A stretch of 64,000 nt of DNA, from positions 1 through 64,000 of the forward strand of contig CAVPLC010000094.1 in the NCBI GenBank assembly GCA_963705835.1. The letters run 5' to 3'. Position 1 is the stretch's first letter, and each line of letters opens with the position of its first letter. This document shows positions 51,371-59,264 of the stretch, in pieces. Both the position numbers and the translations under genes were made by a program. Source of the stretch: Palsa-504 sp963705835 (GTDB lineage Bacteria; Actinomycetota; Actinomycetes; Streptosporangiales; Streptosporangiaceae). The notes beneath the pieces are model-generated. The model saw only the letters and a list, made by a program, of their open reading frames with translations, did not search any database and had not been told where the DNA came from.

Positions 51371-52674
51371 CCCGCGTGAGCACCGCCACCGGAGTCCCGG
51401 CCACGGCCGAAGCGGGCCGCCGGGGGCCCGCGGGCTGGCCCGGCCGGGTGGCGGTGCGCCTGGCCGCGCTGCCGTCCTGGGCGGCGGTGGCGCTCGGCGC
51501 GCTGGCCTGGATCGCGGCCCTGGCCGTCGTCGAACCGCTCGTCCGCGGCTACCTGACCAGCGTGCCCGACCAGCGGATGGTCGACCTCAACGTCTACCGC
51601 ATGAGCGGCGTGAGCGTGCTGCAGGGCCAGCCGTTGTACACCGTGCTCACCCAGCCGCCGCAACTGCTCCCGTTCACCTACCCGCCGCTCGCCGCGGTCT
51701 TCGCCGTGCCGCTGGCGCTGATGCCCTGGTCCGCCGCGCAACTGGTCTGGGTTCCCGTCATCTACGTGCCGCTCGCCGTGGTGATCTGGTACGCGTTCGC
51801 GCCGCTGCTGCGCCGGATCTCGGGCCCGGCGGGCCTGCGGGCCGCCGTGTTCGCGGTCGTGTTCGCGGCCTGCGCGTACCTGTTCCCGCTGCGCGACGAG
51901 ATGCGGTTCGGCCAGGTGGACATGGTGCTCCTGGCCATGGCGGTGGCCGACTGCGCGGCCCGGGCACCGCGCTGGCCGCGCGGCGTCCTGGTGGGGCTGG
52001 CGACCGCGATCAAGCTGATCCCTGGCGTGTTCATCGTGTACCTCTGGCTTTCCGGGCGACGGCGGGCGGCGCTGACCGCGCTGGCCACGGCGGTGGCCGG
52101 GACGTTCGGCGCCTGGCTGCTGCTGCCGCAAGACTCCAAGACCTACTGGACGAGCGCGATCTTCGACCCCGGGCGGCTCGGGTCGAACTCCGGAACGTCC
52201 AACCAGTCGCTGCGCGGGATGCTGATCAGGGTGTTCCTGCCGGGCCAGGCGCCCGGCGCGGTGTGGGTCGTGATCGCCGCGGCCGTGGCGGTGGCCGGCT
52301 TCGCGGTGGCCAGGCGGCTGGCCCGCGAGTCGCGTGAGATGGAAGCGATCGCGATCACCGCGCTCCTCGGCGTGCTGCTCTCGCCGGTTTCGTGGATCCA
52401 CCACTACCTGGTCGTGGTGGTGGTCATCGGCGCGATCCTGGCCGACGGCCGCTCCCCGCGGCGGGTGGCCATCGCGGCGGGCACCGCGGTGTACTTCGCC
52501 CTGACCATTCCCTGGTGGGGGCAGTCGCTGCTCGACCGACACGACGTGCCCGCCCTGGTGGCCCGGGCCGTGCAGGACGCCTTCGGGATCGCCGGGCTGG
52601 TCCTGATGGTGATCATCGCCCTGCTGCCTGCCGCCCGTCGGCCCGGCCCGGCCGATCCGCCGTTGCTGGCATGA
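51367..52674 (+). CDS. GT87 family (DUF2029) membrane mannosyltransferase
   Basis: 435 residues from GTG 51367, which overlaps the previous stop. About ten helices. MVDLNVYRMSGVSVLQGQPL has the conserved Asp of GT87 proteins, FTYPPLAAVFAVPLALMPW is the diagnostic TYPP loop, and FPLRDEMRFGQVDMVLLAMA the GQ motif. NQSLRGMLIRVFLP and SPVSWIHHYLVVVVV are the downstream conserved loops. Related mycobacterial enzymes (PimE and others) transfer mannose to phosphatidylinositol mannosides or arabinomannan. The product here is likely a cell-envelope glycolipid. It ends nine bases before pheA. Confidence 0.85.
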   Translation: MTRVSTATGVPATAEAGRRGPAGWPGRVAVRLAALPSWAAVALGALAWIAALAVVEPLVRGYLTSVPDQRMVDLNVYRMSGVSVLQGQPLYTVLTQPPQLLPFTYPPLAAVFAVPLALMPWSAAQLVWVPVIYVPLAVVIWYAFAPLLRRISGPAGLRAAVFAVVFAACAYLFPLRDEMRFGQVDMVLLAMAVADCAARAPRWPRGVLVGLATAIKLIPGVFIVYLWLSGRRRAALTALATAVAGTFGAWLLLPQDSKTYWTSAIFDPGRLGSNSGTSNQSLRGMLIRVFLPGQAPGAVWVVIAAAVAVAGFAVARRLARESREMEAIAITALLGVLLSPVSWIHHYLVVVVVIGAILADGRSPRRVAIAAGTAVYFALTIPWWGQSLLDRHDVPALVARAVQDAFGIAGLVLMVIIALLPAARRPGPADPPLLA

Positions 52675-52682
52675 TGTGGGCT

Positions 52683-53594
52683 ATGCCAGTTGCCTACCTG
52701 GGGCCCGAGGGCACCTTCACCGAGGCGGCGCTGCACGCCGTCGATCCCGGTGCCGAGCCGCTGCCCTGCCCGACCATCCACGCCGTGCTGGCCGCGGTGC
52801 GCGACGGCGCGGCGGAGCGGGCCGTGGTCCCCATCGAGAGCTCGGTCGAGGGAGTGGTCACCGCGACCCTCGATGACCTGGCCACCGGGAACGACCTGGT
52901 CATCGTGGCCGAACTGCAGATCCCCATCGCGTTCGCGCTGCTGGCCAGGGCCGGTACCGCGCTCGGTGACATCAAGCGGGTGGGAGGTCACCCGCAGGCC
53001 ATGCCGCAGTGCCGCGGCTGGCTGGCCGCCAACCTGCCCGATGCCGAGTGGGTCACGGTCGCGTCCAACGCCGAGGCGGCCCGCCAGGCCGCCGACGGGC
53101 ACCTGGACGCGGCGCTGGCGGGCGAGTTCGCCGCCGACCGGTACGGCCTGCAGGTCCTGGTGCCCGACGTGCACGACCGGGCCAGCGCGGTGACCCGGTT
53201 CGTGGTGGTGTCGGCCCACGGCCCGCTGCCCGCCCGCACCGGTACCGACCGGACGTCGGTGGCCGCGTTCCTGGCCGAGGATCACCCCGGCGCGCTGCTG
53301 GAGATCTTGACCGAGTTCGCGGTCCGCGGCATCAACCTGACCACCATCCAGTCGCGGCCCACCGGCGACCGGCTGGGCCAGTACTACTTCTTCATCGACT
53401 GCGAGGGGCACGTGGACGACGCGCGCGTCGGCGAGGCTCTGATGGGGCTGCGCCGGGTGTGCGCCGAGGTTCATTTCCTGGGCAGCTACGCCCGTTGTGA
53501 CGGGGCCACGACGCACGTCCGGCCGGGCACGTCCGACGCCGAGTTCGCCGCCGCCGCGGCGTGGCTGGGACGGCTTCGCTTCGGCCGCCCGTAG
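52683..53594 (+). CDS. pheA: Prephenate dehydratase
   Basis: 303 residues. The catalytic PDT domain (1-180) shows VAYLGPEGTFTEAALHA, VVPIESSVEGVVTATLDDL, LARAGTALGDIKRVGGHPQA and VTRFVVVSAHG with the conserved Thr-Arg-Phe. The C-terminal ACT domain (TSVAAFLAEDHPGALLEILT, INLTTIQSRPTGDRLGQYYF) binds Phe for feedback control. Its ESRP motif appears as QSRP. It converts prephenate to phenylpyruvate. ATG 52683 is nine bases after the glycosyltransferase stop, so it may ride on the same transcript. Confidence 0.95.
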   Translation: MPVAYLGPEGTFTEAALHAVDPGAEPLPCPTIHAVLAAVRDGAAERAVVPIESSVEGVVTATLDDLATGNDLVIVAELQIPIAFALLARAGTALGDIKRVGGHPQAMPQCRGWLAANLPDAEWVTVASNAEAARQAADGHLDAALAGEFAADRYGLQVLVPDVHDRASAVTRFVVVSAHGPLPARTGTDRTSVAAFLAEDHPGALLEILTEFAVRGINLTTIQSRPTGDRLGQYYFFIDCEGHVDDARVGEALMGLRRVCAEVHFLGSYARCDGATTHVRPGTSDAEFAAAAAWLGRLRFGRP

Positions 53595-53662
53595 CGCCCG
53601 ACCTGGAGATGCCAAGCCGGGTGCCGAGGGCGCGCACCACGGACCGTTCAGATAAAAGTCTT

Positions 53663-54211
53663 TTACAGATACGGGCCGGAGCCCGGACGCTGTGGCGGTT
53701 CCTGATCCGGTGATGCCGGCATCATCCCGGGCGGCAGGGCCCGGCGCATCTGCTCGAGCTGCGCCCTGGCCGCCATCTGCTGGGCGAACAGCGTGGTCTG
53801 GATGCCGTGGAACAGGCCCTCCAGCCAGCCGACCAGCTGCGCCTGGGCGACGCGGAGCTCGGCTTCGCTGGGTATCTCGTTCTCGGTGAAGGGCAGCGAC
53901 AGCCGCTCAAGCTCGTTGACCAGCTCGGGCGCGAGACCGTCTTCCAGTTCCTTGATGGAGCTCTGGTGAATCTCCTTCAGCCTGGCCCTGCTCTTCTCGT
54001 CCAGGGGGGCCGCCCTGACCTCTTCGAGCAGCTGCCTGATCATGCTGCCGATCCGCATGACCTTGGCCGGCTGCTCGACCATCTCGGTGACCGGGCGCTC
54101 GCGCTCACCGCCGCCCACGTCCTCCGGGTTCCCTGCCGTGGCCATGCCGTCCGGACCCACCACGAGAATCTGCCGGTGCTCTTCCGTTTCAGGGTTCATC
54201 CCGTTGCTCAT
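53663..54211 (-). CDS. bpa: Bacterial proteasome activator Bpa
   Basis: 182 residues. The helical core (KVMRIGSMIRQLLEEVRAAP, SRARLKEIHQSSIKELEDGL, LRVAQAQLVGWLEGLFHGIQ) is the four-helix bundle that forms a dodecameric ring. The C-terminus ends GSGPYL; Mycobacterium Bpa ends in a GQYL motif that docks into the 20S alpha-ring pocket, and Pro replaces Gln here. Disordered acidic N- and C-terminal tails are family-typical. It feeds unfolded proteins to the proteasome without ATP. It implies a 20S proteasome elsewhere in the genome. Confidence 0.92.
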   Translation of the reverse strand: MSNGMNPETEEHRQILVVGPDGMATAGNPEDVGGGERERPVTEMVEQPAKVMRIGSMIRQLLEEVRAAPLDEKSRARLKEIHQSSIKELEDGLAPELVNELERLSLPFTENEIPSEAELRVAQAQLVGWLEGLFHGIQTTLFAQQMAARAQLEQMRRALPPGMMPASPDQEPPQRPGSGPYL

Positions 54212-54256
54212 GTCCCTAGTCTGTCCGATCGGGCGGGCTGCTGCGGCACACGGGGG

Positions 54257-55237
54257 TCAGGTTGGCAGAAGCAGGATCTTGCCGATGTGCTCGCTGGCGG
54301 CCATCACCCGGTGCGCCTGAGCCGCCTGCGACATGGGCAGCTCCCTGTCGATGACCGCGGTGACCTTCCCGGCGCTGATGAGCGGCCATACGTTGTCGCG
54401 GACGGCCGCCACGACCGCGGCCTTCTCCTCGGTCGGGCGGACGCGCAGCGTCGTCGCGTGCAGGCTCGCCCGCTTGGCCTGCAGGACGCCGAGGTCGAGC
54501 TCGGCCCGGCTGCCGCCCTGGCGGCCGATGACGACCAGGCGGCCGCCGGTGGCCAGCGCGTCCAGGTTACGGGCCAGGTAGCTGGCGCCCATGATGTCGA
54601 GGATGACGTCGGCGCCCGCGCCGCCGGTGGCATCCCGCACCGCCGCGACGAAATCCTCGGTGCGGTAGTCGATGGCCACGTCGGCGCCCAGCTCGCGGCA
54701 GCGGGCCAGCTTGCGCGCGGATCCGGCGGTGCAGGCCACCCGGGCGCCGAAGGCCTTGGCCAGCTGGATCGCCATGGTGCCGATCCCGCTGCTGCCGCCG
54801 TGCACGAGGAACATCTCACCCTCGGCCAGCCCGGCCAGCTCGAAGACGTTGGAGTACACGGTGCACGCGGCCTCGGGGAACGCGGCCGCGGTGGTCACGT
54901 CGACGTTGCCGGGCACCGGCAGCAGCTGCCCGTGGGGCACAGCGACCTGCTCCGCGTAGCCGCCTCCCGACAGCAGGGCGCACACCTCGTCACCGGGCCG
55001 CCAGCCCGTGACCTCGCTGCCGACCGCCCGGATTCGGCCCGAGCATTCCAGGCCCGGATAGGGTGGCGCGCCGGGCGGCGGCGGGTAGAACCCCTGCCGC
55101 TGCATCAAGTCCGCGCGGTTTACCCCGCCGGCCGCGACGTCGACGACCACCTCGCCGGGACCCGGAACGGGGTCGGGCACCTCCAGCCACTGCAGGACCG
55201 AGGGTTCGCCGGGCTGGGTGATGACGACGGCACGCAT
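54257..55237 (-). CDS. NAD(P)H quinone oxidoreductase (zeta-crystallin/PIG3-type MDR)
   Basis: 326 residues. It starts MRAVVITQPGEPSVLQWLEV, with GGVNRADLMQRQGFYPPPPG the catalytic-domain motif of PIG3-like quinone reductases lacking zinc ligands. The Rossmann segment is MFLVHGGSSGIGTMAIQLAK (AxxGxxG-like), followed by ACTAGSARKLARCRELGADV. It reduces quinones with NADPH in the cytoplasm. It is in the same orientation as bpa (45-base gap) and divergent from the MinD-like gene. Confidence 0.9.
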   Translation of the reverse strand: MRAVVITQPGEPSVLQWLEVPDPVPGPGEVVVDVAAGGVNRADLMQRQGFYPPPPGAPPYPGLECSGRIRAVGSEVTGWRPGDEVCALLSGGGYAEQVAVPHGQLLPVPGNVDVTTAAAFPEAACTVYSNVFELAGLAEGEMFLVHGGSSGIGTMAIQLAKAFGARVACTAGSARKLARCRELGADVAIDYRTEDFVAAVRDATGGAGADVILDIMGASYLARNLDALATGGRLVVIGRQGGSRAELDLGVLQAKRASLHATTLRVRPTEEKAAVVAAVRDNVWPLISAGKVTAVIDRELPMSQAAQAHRVMAASEHIGKILLLPT

Positions 55238-55391
55238 ATGCGTCTCCTTTGGTACGCGAGGGCGTTCGGCAACTCAGTGCCACCAAACCTGTGCGCTGGG
55301 TATCGAAATCGGGCGAAATTTGTCTTACGCTCGGATTGACGGACGAACGCCGCCCGCATGCGCCACCCATGAGGACCGAGGTGGACGACCC

Positions 55392-57032
55392 GTGACCACG
55401 AACAACGATACGCCTCAGACGTTCGGCGAAGGCGCGCGCCAGGACGCCGTCTACGACAGCGAATGGCGCGACGGAGCCGGTGACCTGGCCGGGGCCGGAG
55501 CCGATTTCGAGAGCGGCCCGGACGGCCTGGACCCGACGGCCGAGATGGACGAGGCACGCGGGCCGGACGAGGCCGATCCTTACCTGCCGTGGGCGGACTG
55601 GGATGAGCCGGTCCAGATGGAGGCCGGCGGCGCGGCCTACCCGCAGCCCTCGTTCTACCCTCATGAATCCGGGTACCCCGCCGAGCCCGGGTACCCGCAG
55701 GCCCCCGGCTACTCCGAGGGATTCGGGTATCCACAGGTCCCGGAGTATCCGCGCGGACCCGGGTTCGCCCCGATCCCCAGGGATCATCCCGGTCCAGGGG
55801 AGCCGGGTTACCCGGCCGGGCCCGGCTACGTGCCGGACCCGGGCTACGGACAGGACCTGGGATATCCGCAGGACATGTGGAACGGCCACGGCTCCGGCGC
55901 CGCGGCGGGCCCGGGGTACGCGCAGGACCCGGGGTACGCGCGTGATGCCGGCGCGGTGCCGCCGATGGAGCCTCTTACCGACTGGGCGATGCGTGACGCG
56001 ATGGTCCGGTCCGGCCAGGCTCCGCGCGGGACCATGCCCGCCCCGATGCCGTCGACCGATCCGGAATACGAGGGGGAGACTTCCGACAGCCTGACCGCCG
56101 AATCCCTGCTGCGCGGCAAGCGGCCGGGCTTCGGGTCGGGCTGGCGCCGCGGCGTGACCCGGGTCACCGGCGGCCTGCTGCGGCTCGGCGAGTCGTCCGC
56201 CGAAATGCGCCGCCGTGATCTCATCAACCGGGTCAGGACGCCGGTCGCGGCGGGTCACCACCGGGTCGCCGTGCTGAGCCTCAAGGGAGGCGTGGGCAAG
56301 ACCACCACGGCCGTCGGACTGGGGGCCACGCTCGCGACGCTGCGGGGGGACCGGGTCGTCGCCGTCGACGCGAACCCCGACCGCGGCACGCTGTCGGACA
56401 AGGTCCGCCTGGAGACCGCCGCGACGATCAGGGACCTGCTGAACGAGCGGGACCAGGTCCGCCGCTACGCCGACATCCGGGCGTTCACCTCGCAAGCGCC
56501 GAGCCGGCTCGAGGTGCTCGCCTCCGATCGGGATCCCGCCGTGTCGGTCGCGTTCGGCGCCGACGACTACTGTGACGTGGCGCGGGTGCTCGAGCAGTTC
56601 TACTCGATCTGCCTCACCGACTGCGGAACCGGCCTGCTGCACTCGGCGATGTCCGGCGTGCTCCGGCTGGCCGACCAGATCGTCGTGGTCAGCTCGCCGT
56701 CGGTGGACGGCGCGCGAAGCGCGAGCGCGACCCTGGACTGGCTGGAGGCTCACCACTGCGGGGACCTGGTCCGCAACGGCGTCGTGGTGCTGTCCACCAT
56801 CCGGCCGAAGAGCAAGAGCACCGTGGACCTGGACCGGCTCGAGCGGCACTTCGCGGCCCGCTGCCGGGCCGTGGTCCGCATTCCCTACGACGCGCACCTG
56901 GAGGAGGGCGCCGAGGTCGAGCTCGAGCTGCTCGGCGGCGAGACGGCCGACGCGTACCTGGCCCTGGCCGCGATCGTGGGCGACGGGCTGGCCTGGCCGC
57001 GCCGGATGACGTCCCGCTGGGGGTTACCGTAG
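55392..57032 (+). CDS. MinD/ParA-like ATPase with long Pro/Gly/Tyr-rich N-terminal tail
   Basis: 546 residues from GTG 55392. Residues 1-270 are low complexity: acidic to about 75, then repeated GYPxxPGY-like units (SGYPAEPGYPQAPGYSEGF, PGYAQDPGYARDAG). The C-terminal ATPase has the deviant Walker A VLSLKGGVGKTTTAVGLGAT, VVAVDANPDRGTLSDKVRLE, LTDCGTGLLHSAMSGVLRLA and VVLSTIRPKSKSTVDLD. This architecture (disordered Pro-rich tail plus MinD domain) is shared with EspI/EccI-like proteins linked to type VII secretion, but no ESX genes are present in the window, so that link is only suggestive. It ends 14 bases before tRNA-Ser. Confidence 0.8.
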   Translation: MTTNNDTPQTFGEGARQDAVYDSEWRDGAGDLAGAGADFESGPDGLDPTAEMDEARGPDEADPYLPWADWDEPVQMEAGGAAYPQPSFYPHESGYPAEPGYPQAPGYSEGFGYPQVPEYPRGPGFAPIPRDHPGPGEPGYPAGPGYVPDPGYGQDLGYPQDMWNGHGSGAAAGPGYAQDPGYARDAGAVPPMEPLTDWAMRDAMVRSGQAPRGTMPAPMPSTDPEYEGETSDSLTAESLLRGKRPGFGSGWRRGVTRVTGGLLRLGESSAEMRRRDLINRVRTPVAAGHHRVAVLSLKGGVGKTTTAVGLGATLATLRGDRVVAVDANPDRGTLSDKVRLETAATIRDLLNERDQVRRYADIRAFTSQAPSRLEVLASDRDPAVSVAFGADDYCDVARVLEQFYSICLTDCGTGLLHSAMSGVLRLADQIVVVSSPSVDGARSASATLDWLEAHHCGDLVRNGVVVLSTIRPKSKSTVDLDRLERHFAARCRAVVRIPYDAHLEEGAEVELELLGGETADAYLALAAIVGDGLAWPRRMTSRWGLP

Positions 57033-57046
57033 GCTGGTGGCGCACA

Positions 57047-57135
57047 GGAGGGCTCGCCTAGTGGCCGATGGCGATGGTCTTGAAAACCATTAGGGGTGGT
57101 GACATTCCTCGTGGGTTCGAATCCCACGCCCTCCG
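57047..57135 (+). tRNA. tRNA-Ser (anticodon TGA)
   Basis: 89 nucleotides without encoded CCA. The acceptor GGAGGGC (57047-57053) pairs perfectly with GCCCTCC (57128-57134), and the discriminator is G57135. The anticodon stem ATGGT/ACCAT encloses CTTGAAA, giving anticodon TGA at 57081-57083. A long variable arm (GGGGTGGTGACATTCCTC) and GGGTTCGAATCCC T-arm mark a class II serine tRNA. Confidence 0.95.
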
Positions 57136-57229
57136 CTCGACCTCGGAAAACCAGTCCTGAACTGGGCTTATGCCCGACTGCCGCCATGACGTGGCGATCA
57201 CGGCAACGAGCATGAACGGGGGCCAGTGA

Positions 57230-58111
57230 ATGACACGGCGACCAGAATCCACGGCCCGTCGTTACGGCAAGGTTTTCGATGAGATCGCGGCTGAGTACGA
57301 CCGTCGCCGTCCGGCTTATCCCGATGAACTCATCGATCAAGCTTGTCAGGTCGCGGAGATCGGGGGCGGTGATCATGTGCTTGAGGTCGGGTGCGGAAGC
57401 GGCCAACTGACGCGCGGCCTTGTCACCCGGGGCCTGCACGTCACGGCGCTCGAACCCGGCACGAGCCTCATGGCCCTGGCCAGGCAGAACCTGGAAGGCA
57501 CCGGAGAGGTGGAATTTGTAAACGCTCAGTTCGAGGACGCATTGCTGCCCCGCGAGCAGTTTGCGGCCGTATTCTCCGCGTCCGCGTTTCACTGGGTTGA
57601 CCCCAAGGTCAGTTGGCAGAAGGCCGCTGACGTCCTTGTTCCCGGTGGAACGCTCGCCCTCGTGCAGTACTTCGGACTTGAGGAGCCGCACAGTAAGCCA
57701 GATCAGGAAGCAGCGCTCGCGGCCGTGAGAAGGGTCGCCCCTGACGTTGCCGCTGACTGGCCGGCCTACAGGGATCTCGACGCCACGCTCGCTGGGATGG
57801 AGCAACGCCGTGGCAACGTCTCAGAGGTATGGGCCTGGCTCGGCAGCTACGACATAGGGCAAGACTGTGCCGGCGGCTTGTTCGGTGATGTTCAGGTGGC
57901 GGTCATGCCCAAGCTCATCGAGCACACTCCTGACGAACTCAACGCTCTCCTTCGCACGATGTCGTTTTACGCTCGGCTTTCACCGGGCCAACGTCAAGCC
58001 CTGGAGCGTGAATACGAGGCTATTTACGAACGAATCGGGCGACCGATTCGCGCTAGCACGGTCGCGACTCTCGTCACGGCACGGCGCAGCGCGGCCGTGG
58101 GCGGTGCGTAG
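57230..58111 (+). CDS. Class I SAM-dependent methyltransferase
   Basis: 293 residues. DHVLEVGCGSGQLTRGLVTR is motif I (SAM glycine loop), VTALEPGTSLMALARQNLEG binds the ribose, and FAAVFSASAFHWVDPKVSWQ and LVPGGTLALVQYFGLEE are motifs II and III. SAFHWVDP is typical of the UbiE/trans-aconitate-type group; the substrate is unknown. Base composition and codon choice are less GC-biased than the neighbours, and it lies right after a tRNA gene, both common signs of acquired DNA. I found no copy of the tRNA 3' end downstream that would define an island. Confidence 0.85.
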   Translation: MTRRPESTARRYGKVFDEIAAEYDRRRPAYPDELIDQACQVAEIGGGDHVLEVGCGSGQLTRGLVTRGLHVTALEPGTSLMALARQNLEGTGEVEFVNAQFEDALLPREQFAAVFSASAFHWVDPKVSWQKAADVLVPGGTLALVQYFGLEEPHSKPDQEAALAAVRRVAPDVAADWPAYRDLDATLAGMEQRRGNVSEVWAWLGSYDIGQDCAGGLFGDVQVAVMPKLIEHTPDELNALLRTMSFYARLSPGQRQALEREYEAIYERIGRPIRASTVATLVTARRSAAVGGA

Positions 58112-58164
58112 CCAGGGCCTACGCGGCCGGCCGGGCCCGGCCCCGGGCTAGTAGTCTGCTCGCC

Positions 58165-59190
58165 ATGGGAGACCAGGCTCTGCCCCCGGTCAGCTTGGCC
58201 GAGATCGTGGGCCGCTGGCAGTTCGCGCCGGTGGTGACGGGCTTCGTCGTCCTGGCCGGAGGCCTATATCTATGGGGCGTGCTGCGGGTGAGGCGGCGCC
58301 ACCCGGCCCGGCCGTGGCCGCTGCACCGCACCGCGCTGTTCCTGGGCGGGCTCGGCGTGGTGGTGATCGCCACCCAGAGCGGCATCGGCAGCTACGACGA
58401 CGTGCTCTTCTGGGATCACATGGTGCAGCACCTGCTGCTGCTCATGGTGGCGCCGCCGCTGCTCGTGGTCGGCCAGCCCGCCACGCTGCTGCTGCACGCG
58501 AGCCGGAACCCCTGGCACACCTGGACCAAGAAGCTGCTGCGCTCGCGCGTGGTGGCCGCGATCACCTGGCCCCCGTTCGGGGTCGCGCTCTATGTCGCCA
58601 CGATCGTCGGCACGCACCTGACCAGCTTCATGAACACCGTGCTGTCGAACGAGGCCCTGCACAACGGCGAGCACGTACTGTACCTGGTGGCGGGCTACCT
58701 GTACTTCCTGCCGCTGATCGGGCGGGAGCCGATCCGGTGGCGGGTCTCCTACCCGTCGCGGATCTTCCTGCTCTTCCTGGCCATGCCCGTGGACGCCTTC
58801 ACCGGCCTGGTGCTCGGCTCGGAAGGCAGCAACCCGTTCCCCGCCCTGGCGCAGGGGCGCCCGGCCTGGGCGCCGAGCCCGCTGAGCGACGTGCACATCG
58901 GCGGCGCGGTGATGTGGGTGGGCGGAGCCGGCCTCATGTTCGCGCTCATGATGACGGTGTTCTTCGCCTGGAGCCGGGAAAAGCGTTCCGACGGCGGGCT
59001 CGGCTGGCTGGAGGCCGCGCGCCGGACGAATTTCGCCACCGTGGTCGGCGCTCCGCACAAGGACCAGGCGAGCCCCGGCCGCGGCGTGCCGCAACCAGCG
59101 GGCTCGGCCGATGACAGCGTCGATGACGACGAGCACCTGGCCGCCTATAACGCCTACCTCGCTCGCCTCAACCAGCAGGACGATCACTGA
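58165..59190 (+). CDS. ctaG: Cytochrome c oxidase assembly protein (CtaG/caa3_CtaG family)
   Basis: 341 residues with about seven helices. Conserved caa3_CtaG features: GIGSYDDVLFWDHMVQHLLL with MVQH, LMVAPPLLVVGQPATLLL, SNEALHNGEHVLYLVAGYLY with the second His pair, and FTGLVLGSEGSNPF. The C-terminal 60 residues are soluble and acidic, ending YNAYLARLNQQDDH. This family supports copper delivery or assembly of aa3-type oxidase in Gram-positive bacteria, unrelated to proteobacterial Cox11. It stands alone here. Confidence 0.88.
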   Translation: MGDQALPPVSLAEIVGRWQFAPVVTGFVVLAGGLYLWGVLRVRRRHPARPWPLHRTALFLGGLGVVVIATQSGIGSYDDVLFWDHMVQHLLLLMVAPPLLVVGQPATLLLHASRNPWHTWTKKLLRSRVVAAITWPPFGVALYVATIVGTHLTSFMNTVLSNEALHNGEHVLYLVAGYLYFLPLIGREPIRWRVSYPSRIFLLFLAMPVDAFTGLVLGSEGSNPFPALAQGRPAWAPSPLSDVHIGGAVMWVGGAGLMFALMMTVFFAWSREKRSDGGLGWLEAARRTNFATVVGAPHKDQASPGRGVPQPAGSADDSVDDDEHLAAYNAYLARLNQQDDH

Positions 59191-59201
59191 GGGCGCGACA
59201 C

Positions 59202-59258
59202 GCCGATAGCGCTTTCTAGCCAAATCTAAGGTGTCGGCTAGATATAGCCATAGAGTCC
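59202..59258. repeat. Imperfect flanking repeat, left of the AAA ATPase gene
   Basis: Contains TAGCGCTTTCTAG and ends CCATAGAGTCC. The right flank at 60450-60488 has TAGCGCTGTCTAG and CCCTAGAGTCTCC in the same order and orientation, with a shorter spacer. CTAG words, rare in high-GC DNA, are enriched in both. Confidence 0.5.
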
Positions 59259-59264
59259 AATCCC

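Noticed and set aside
55392..57032. Type VII secretion locus
   Set aside because: Only the MinD-like protein is suggestive; no EccB/C/D/E, WXG100, PE/PPE or mycosin genes are present.
57135..58165. tRNA-bounded integrative element
   Set aside because: No repeat of the tRNA 3' end and no integrase or mobility gene could be found downstream.
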